Part shown: positions 6,981-9,946 of the stretch, piece after piece
Layout: each line of letters begins with the position of its first letter
Position numbering within the stretch: position 1 is the stretch's first letter
Notes under the pieces: generated by a model
Told to the model about the DNA's origin: nothing
Databases searched by the model: none
What the model saw: only the letters and a program-made list of their open reading frames with translations
Source: Bacillota bacterium
GTDB lineage: Bacteria; Bacillota; Clostridia; Peptostreptococcales; Natronincolaceae
DNA: 9,946 bases
Assembly (NCBI GenBank): GCA_023387935.1
Contig: JAEWHG010000053.1
Location: 1-9,946 of the forward strand
Direction of reading: 5' to 3'
Translations under genes and position numbers: made by a program

Positions 6981-7010
6981 ATTCTCTATAGCTTTCAAAC
7001 TTTAATAAAG

Positions 7011-7081
7011 TACTCGTATAATTTTAGAAATATGGTCTAAGCGTTTCTACCGAATCACCGTAAATGATTCGACTACGGGTG
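7011..7081 (+). promoter_or_regulatory. Guanine-class purine riboswitch aptamer upstream of xpt
   Basis: The full aptamer is visible. P1 pairs CTCGTA (7013-7018) with TACGGG (7074-7079), extendable by two pairs. P2 (TTAGA/TCTAA) has loop AATATGG, the junction is GTTTCTACC, and P3 is a perfect GAATCA/TGATTC helix with loop CCGTAAA. The specificity base is C7073 in GACTACG, indicating guanine/hypoxanthine/xanthine rather than adenine. Confidence 0.96.
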
Positions 7082-7168
7082 TTAATGTCTATTTATTTGG
7101 GAATATCAAAACAAATGATATATTTAAATATATTATTTGCTTTAGTAGATTCAGATAAACTGTCAGTT

Positions 7169-7192
7169 AACTCCCAATTTGGGAGTTTTTTT
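7169..7192 (+). terminator. Riboswitch-controlled terminator of xpt
   Basis: AACTCCCA (7169-7176) pairs with TGGGAGTT (7180-7187) around a three-base loop, followed by a U run to 7192. An alternative antiterminator pairs TTAACTCCC (7167-7175) with GGGTGTTAA (7077-7085) at eight of nine positions. The latter begins inside the P1 3' strand. Ligand-stabilised P1 therefore permits the terminator and switches xpt off, the classic xpt arrangement. Confidence 0.92.
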
Positions 7193-7234
7193 GTTATATA
7201 GAATCCTATAATTATAGAATAGAAAGGAAATACT

Positions 7235-7804
7235 ATGGAATTATTAAAAAACATGATCATAAACAAAGGAACAGTAAATGGAAAAAACATCTTAAAAGTA
7301 GATAGTTTTCTAAACCACCAAATTGATGTTGAGTTGCTTAACGAAATTGGGAAAGAATTTAAAAAATTATATAGGGACAATAATATTACAAAGATTCTTA
7401 CTATAGAAGCCTCTGGCATTGGTATTGCTTGTATTGCTGCTCAATATTTTAATGTACCAGTTGTTTTTGCGAAAAAAACAGAATCTCTTAATTTAGATAC
7501 AGAGACTCTTGAAAGCCAAGTATATTCATATACTAAGCAAAGAAACTATACCATTAAAGTGTCTAAAAAGTATATCCAAAGTGAAGATAGAGTATTAATT
7601 ATTGATGACTTTTTAGCAGAAGGACAAGCTGCTTTAGGCTTAATAAATATAGTAAATCAAGCAGGTGCTAAAGTAGAAGGAGTAGGAATCGTTATTGAAA
7701 AAACCTTCCAAACTGGCGGTCACTTCTTGCGTAGCAAAGGAATAAGAGTAGATTCTCTTGCAAAAGTAAAATCCATAGAGAATAATCAAGTTATTTTTGA
7801 ATAA
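7235..7804 (+). CDS. xpt: Xanthine phosphoribosyltransferase
   Basis: Xpt is a cytosolic type I phosphoribosyltransferase that joins xanthine and PRPP to make XMP, feeding GMP synthesis. The 189-residue length is close to B. subtilis Xpt (194). The PRPP-binding loop is VLIIDDFLAEGQA (120-132), with the paired acidic residues D124 and D125. The EASGI motif (58-62) is another family hallmark, and the C-terminal half ends in the hood region typical of Xpt. The ATG has AAGGA (7224-7228) six bases upstream. It is a single-gene unit divergent from pbuX and controlled by its own riboswitch, so uptake and salvage answer to the same ligand class. It converges on hcp and shares a terminator hairpin with it. 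Confidence 0.95.
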   Translation: MELLKNMIINKGTVNGKNILKVDSFLNHQIDVELLNEIGKEFKKLYRDNNITKILTIEASGIGIACIAAQYFNVPVVFAKKTESLNLDTETLESQVYSYTKQRNYTIKVSKKYIQSEDRVLIIDDFLAEGQAALGLINIVNQAGAKVEGVGIVIEKTFQTGGHFLRSKGIRVDSLAKVKSIENNQVIFE

Positions 7805-7809
7805 AAAAC

Positions 7810-7849
7810 AAAAAAGCCATGCTATTTTAATTTTTAAAATAGCATGACT
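7810..7849. terminator. Terminator between convergent xpt and hcp
   Basis: Positions 7815-7830 and 7834-7849 form a long stem around a three-base loop. On the minus strand it is 16 bp and is followed by a U run (7810-7815 and beyond), a good terminator for hcp. On the plus strand the stem is nearly as long, but only a weak U-containing tail follows, so termination of xpt there is likely but less sure. Confidence 0.8.
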
Positions 7850-7885
7850 TAATAACCGTTATAATATGTGGTCTATTTATAAATA

Positions 7886-9538
7886 TTAATTAGCTTGCTT
7901 TAATGAACTCTTTAAATCTTCATCGACAGTGCTTATTGGCTTAATTTCAAAGGTATCGATTAAATACTGCAATACATTTGGAGATATAAAGGCTGGAAGA
8001 CTTGGTCCTAGGTACATTCCCTTTATTCCAAGGGATAATAAAGCCAACAAGTCTGCAACCGCCTTTTGTTCATACCAAGAAAGCACAATAGTAAGAGGTA
8101 GTCCATTTACATCGGTGTCAAATGCATCTGCAAGAGCTGTAGCAATTCTAACTGCTGAGTAAGCGTCATTACATTGGCCTACATCTAACAGTCTAGGTAA
8201 TCCTGCTACTGTTCCAAAATCTAATTTGTTAAATCTATATTTACCACAGGCTAAAGTAAGAATAGCACAATCCTGAGGAACTTTTTCTGCAAATTCTGTG
8301 TAATAATTTCTACCAGGTTTAGCTCCATCGCATCCACCAATTAAGAAAAAGTGTCTTAATTTTCCTTCTTTTACTGCATTCACTATAGCTTCAGAATGAG
8401 ATAATGTGGCATGGTGTCCAAATCCAACTAAAATTTCTTTTTCTTTTTCATCTTCTTTATATCCTTCAAGCTCTAGAGCCTTATTTATAATCTCACTGAA
8501 ATCTTTCGTTCCATCTTGTTTTAGTTTTACATGCCTAATACCGTCCCATCCAACAACATTCGTTGTAAATATTCTATCCTGATAGGTTTCTCTAGGTCTC
8601 ATTAAGCAATTCGTAGTCATTAATATACATCCTGGTATACTATCGAATTCTTTTTGTTGATTTTGCCAAGCAGATCCAAAGTTGCCAACTAAATGTTTGT
8701 ATTTTTTAAGCAATGGATAACCATGGGCAGGTAACATTTCTCCATGAGTATAAATATTAATTCCTTTGCCTTCTGTTTGCTCAAGAAGCATTTCTAGGTC
8801 TCTTAAATCATGTCCAGATACTATGATAAAAGGTCCTTTTTTAATATTAACACTTACCTTATTAGGAGTAGGATTGTTGTATGTGGTAGTGTTAGCATCA
8901 TCTAGAGTTTTCATTACCTCTACACTCATATCTCCAGTTCTCATTGTCATTTGGATTAAATCTTCCAAAGCTAAATTATCATTTGTTGTAGCTTCTAATC
9001 CTAAAAAATAAAAATTGTCTAATTGATCACTGTGATAATTAATGAATCTTGCTTGATGACCATAGGCACTTATACCTTTTAGCCCATATAGTATCGTAGA
9101 TCTTAAAGAGCGTATATCTGCATCAAGATCTTGATCATACATAATACCTGCTTTTACTGAATCCTTTAACATTTCTTCTTTTGTAGCACTTAAATTATAT
9201 GTAGCACAATCTGGATATTTTCCTTCTGGTGCTTGCTGTCTTAAATTTTCCTTTATCTTTTGAGATTCCTTTAGTAGATTTATATGGGATTGCGCATCAA
9301 AGTTTACGTTTGTTAAAGTAGTAAACAATGAATTTTCCACAAATTTTACAACCTCTTTATCTATAGATTGTCCCTTTTCTATAAGAGACTTTGCATAACA
9401 AGAAATTCCCTTTAGCTGGTATATTAATAAGTCCTGTAAATTTGCGATTTCTGGAGTTTTTCCACAGACACCACTTTTAGTACAGCCTTTTCCCCCTAAT
9501 GTTTGTTCGCATTGATAGCAAAACATTGCATTTTCCAT
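7886..9538 (-). CDS. hcp: Hybrid cluster protein (hydroxylamine reductase, class I)
   Basis: Hcp is a cytosolic iron-sulfur protein that reduces hydroxylamine in vitro and acts as an NO reductase or protects against nitrosative stress in several bacteria. The 550-residue length fits the family. The N-terminal cysteines C7, C10, C19 and C25 (C-x2-C-x8-C-x5-C) are those of class I anaerobe proteins, binding a cubane cluster. All hybrid-cluster ligands are present by comparison with Desulfovibrio Hcp: H243, E267, C311, C403 (persulfide position), C431, C456 and E490, with K492 nearby. The ATG at 9538 has AGGAG (9547-9551) eight bases upstream. No hcr reductase gene or recognisable regulator gene adjoins it. 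Two near-palindromes upstream may be operators. Confidence 0.96.
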   Translation of the reverse strand: MENAMFCYQCEQTLGGKGCTKSGVCGKTPEIANLQDLLIYQLKGISCYAKSLIEKGQSIDKEVVKFVENSLFTTLTNVNFDAQSHINLLKESQKIKENLRQQAPEGKYPDCATYNLSATKEEMLKDSVKAGIMYDQDLDADIRSLRSTILYGLKGISAYGHQARFINYHSDQLDNFYFLGLEATTNDNLALEDLIQMTMRTGDMSVEVMKTLDDANTTTYNNPTPNKVSVNIKKGPFIIVSGHDLRDLEMLLEQTEGKGINIYTHGEMLPAHGYPLLKKYKHLVGNFGSAWQNQQKEFDSIPGCILMTTNCLMRPRETYQDRIFTTNVVGWDGIRHVKLKQDGTKDFSEIINKALELEGYKEDEKEKEILVGFGHHATLSHSEAIVNAVKEGKLRHFFLIGGCDGAKPGRNYYTEFAEKVPQDCAILTLACGKYRFNKLDFGTVAGLPRLLDVGQCNDAYSAVRIATALADAFDTDVNGLPLTIVLSWYEQKAVADLLALLSLGIKGMYLGPSLPAFISPNVLQYLIDTFEIKPISTVDEDLKSSLKQAN

Positions 9539-9617
9539 ATTGATCTCTCCTCTTTAATTTTATATTTTACTAAACATAGCATTTGTTTTGCATCTTGAAA
9601 ATATTCATCCACTATGT

Positions 9618-9638
9618 TTTTATAAGCACCTTATCAAA
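9618..9638. promoter_or_regulatory. Near-palindrome upstream of hcp, possible operator
   Basis: TTTTATAAG and CTTATCAAA surround CAC with eight of nine positions complementary, centred about 90 bases before the hcp start. On the minus strand one half reads TTGATAAG, reminiscent of CRP/FNR-family half sites, and many hcp genes are controlled by such regulators. No clear hcp promoter could be fixed: TATATA (9643-9648) and TATGTT (9573-9578) are both weak -10 candidates, so activation versus repression cannot be told. Confidence 0.35.
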
Positions 9639-9652
9639 TTTCTATATACAAC

Positions 9653-9671
9653 TCCGAATATTAAATTCAGA
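9653..9671. promoter_or_regulatory. Second inverted repeat upstream of hcp
   Basis: TCCGAAT and ATTCAGA, seven-base arms with one mismatch, flank ATTAA. The centre is about 34 bp (roughly three helical turns) from the centre of the near-palindrome at 9618-9638. The two sites differ in sequence, so they need not bind the same protein. Confidence 0.25.
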
Positions 9672-9777
9672 ATAATCAGTTTTTTTATTTTATAATTATT
9701 TTACCACTATATCTTATATATAAACATTAACTTATATTTTTTTGTAATTATATTTTTTCTAAGCCTATAAACAATAA

Positions 9778-9801
9778 GAGCTAGTAAAATTCTACTAGCT
9801 C
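9778..9801 (-). terminator. Probable terminator of the right-edge gene
   Basis: A perfect 9-bp stem (GAGCTAGTA with TACTAGCTC) surrounds a six-base loop, about 30 bases after the stop codon of the partial gene at the right edge. On the minus strand the tail reads TTATTGTTTA, U-rich but interrupted, so efficiency is uncertain. Confidence 0.6.
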
Positions 9802-9832
9802 AATAATTAAAATATATAAAAATAAATAGATC

Positions 9833-9946
9833 TTATACTGTCCATTGATTATTAATAATACCTACTAGTTTCCATTCACCTTCATATTCTTCAAATACTA
9901 ATCTCAAACTTCTCCAATCTAATCCTCCATACTCAGGATTGAATCC
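9833..9946 (-). CDS. C-terminal end of an unrecognised protein (partial)
   Basis: The last 37 codons of a minus-strand gene end at TAA (9833-9835); the 5' part lies outside the window. The peptide contains GGLDWRSLRLVFEEYEGEW and ends KLVGIINNQWTV. The alternating hydrophobic and charged residues and several tryptophans suggest the last strands of a small beta-rich domain, of the kind seen at the ends of NTF2-like or secreted clostridial proteins. That is a guess from appearance, and I do not assign a function. A hairpin terminator follows at 9778-9801, supporting a real gene end. Confidence 0.7.
   Translation of the reverse strand, partial: GFNPEYGGLDWRSLRLVFEEYEGEWKLVGIINNQWTV

Noticed and set aside
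7093..7419. Minus-strand open frame of 108 codons across the xpt leader and 5' end
   Set aside because: It runs antisense through the riboswitch platform and xpt, which are both strongly supported, and has no ribosome binding site.

Overview
The window is AT-rich with compact genes, strong AGGAGG-type ribosome binding sites, purine riboswitches and an oxygen-sensitive hybrid cluster protein. This fits a low-GC anaerobic Gram-positive bacterium of the class Clostridia; the species cannot be told from the sequence. The genes look like ordinary chromosomal genes, and no mobile element, CRISPR array, tRNA or rRNA was seen.

Layout from left to right. Positions 1-252 are AT-rich and hold no convincing gene. 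On the minus strand, rsgA (302-1381, TTG start) ends at an intrinsic terminator (253-295). It is preceded by its own promoter, a possible 21-codon leader ORF (1441-1506) and a hairpin that can compete with the rsgA ribosome binding site. Next, also on the minus strand, is a xanthine dehydrogenase-type molybdenum hydroxylase operon in the order xdhB (FAD), xdhC (2x[2Fe-2S]), xdhA (Mo cofactor), spanning 5190 down to 1679 and closed by a 17-bp-stem terminator. Upstream of it, separated by another terminator, is the xanthine permease gene pbuX (5327-6655).

A 579-bp divergent control region (6656-7234) separates pbuX from xpt (7235-7804, plus strand, xanthine phosphoribosyltransferase). Each side has its own promoter and its own guanine-class purine riboswitch. 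The xpt copy has a clear terminator/antiterminator platform. The pbuX copy has no good terminator and appears to work by hiding the Shine-Dalgarno sequence. Convergent to xpt is hcp (7886-9538, minus strand, hybrid cluster protein), with two near-palindromes upstream. The right edge holds the last 37 codons of an unrecognised minus-strand gene.

Functionally, the middle of the window is a purine module. PbuX imports xanthine, Xpt salvages it to XMP, and the Xdh complex probably oxidises hypoxanthine/xanthine toward urate. The riboswitches should reduce uptake and salvage when guanine is plentiful, while the xdh operon is insulated from them by the terminator after pbuX. rsgA (ribosome assembly) and hcp (nitrosative/redox stress) are independent units. 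The most novel-looking element is the putative leader-peptide/hairpin arrangement before rsgA; the two mechanistically different riboswitches back to back come next.
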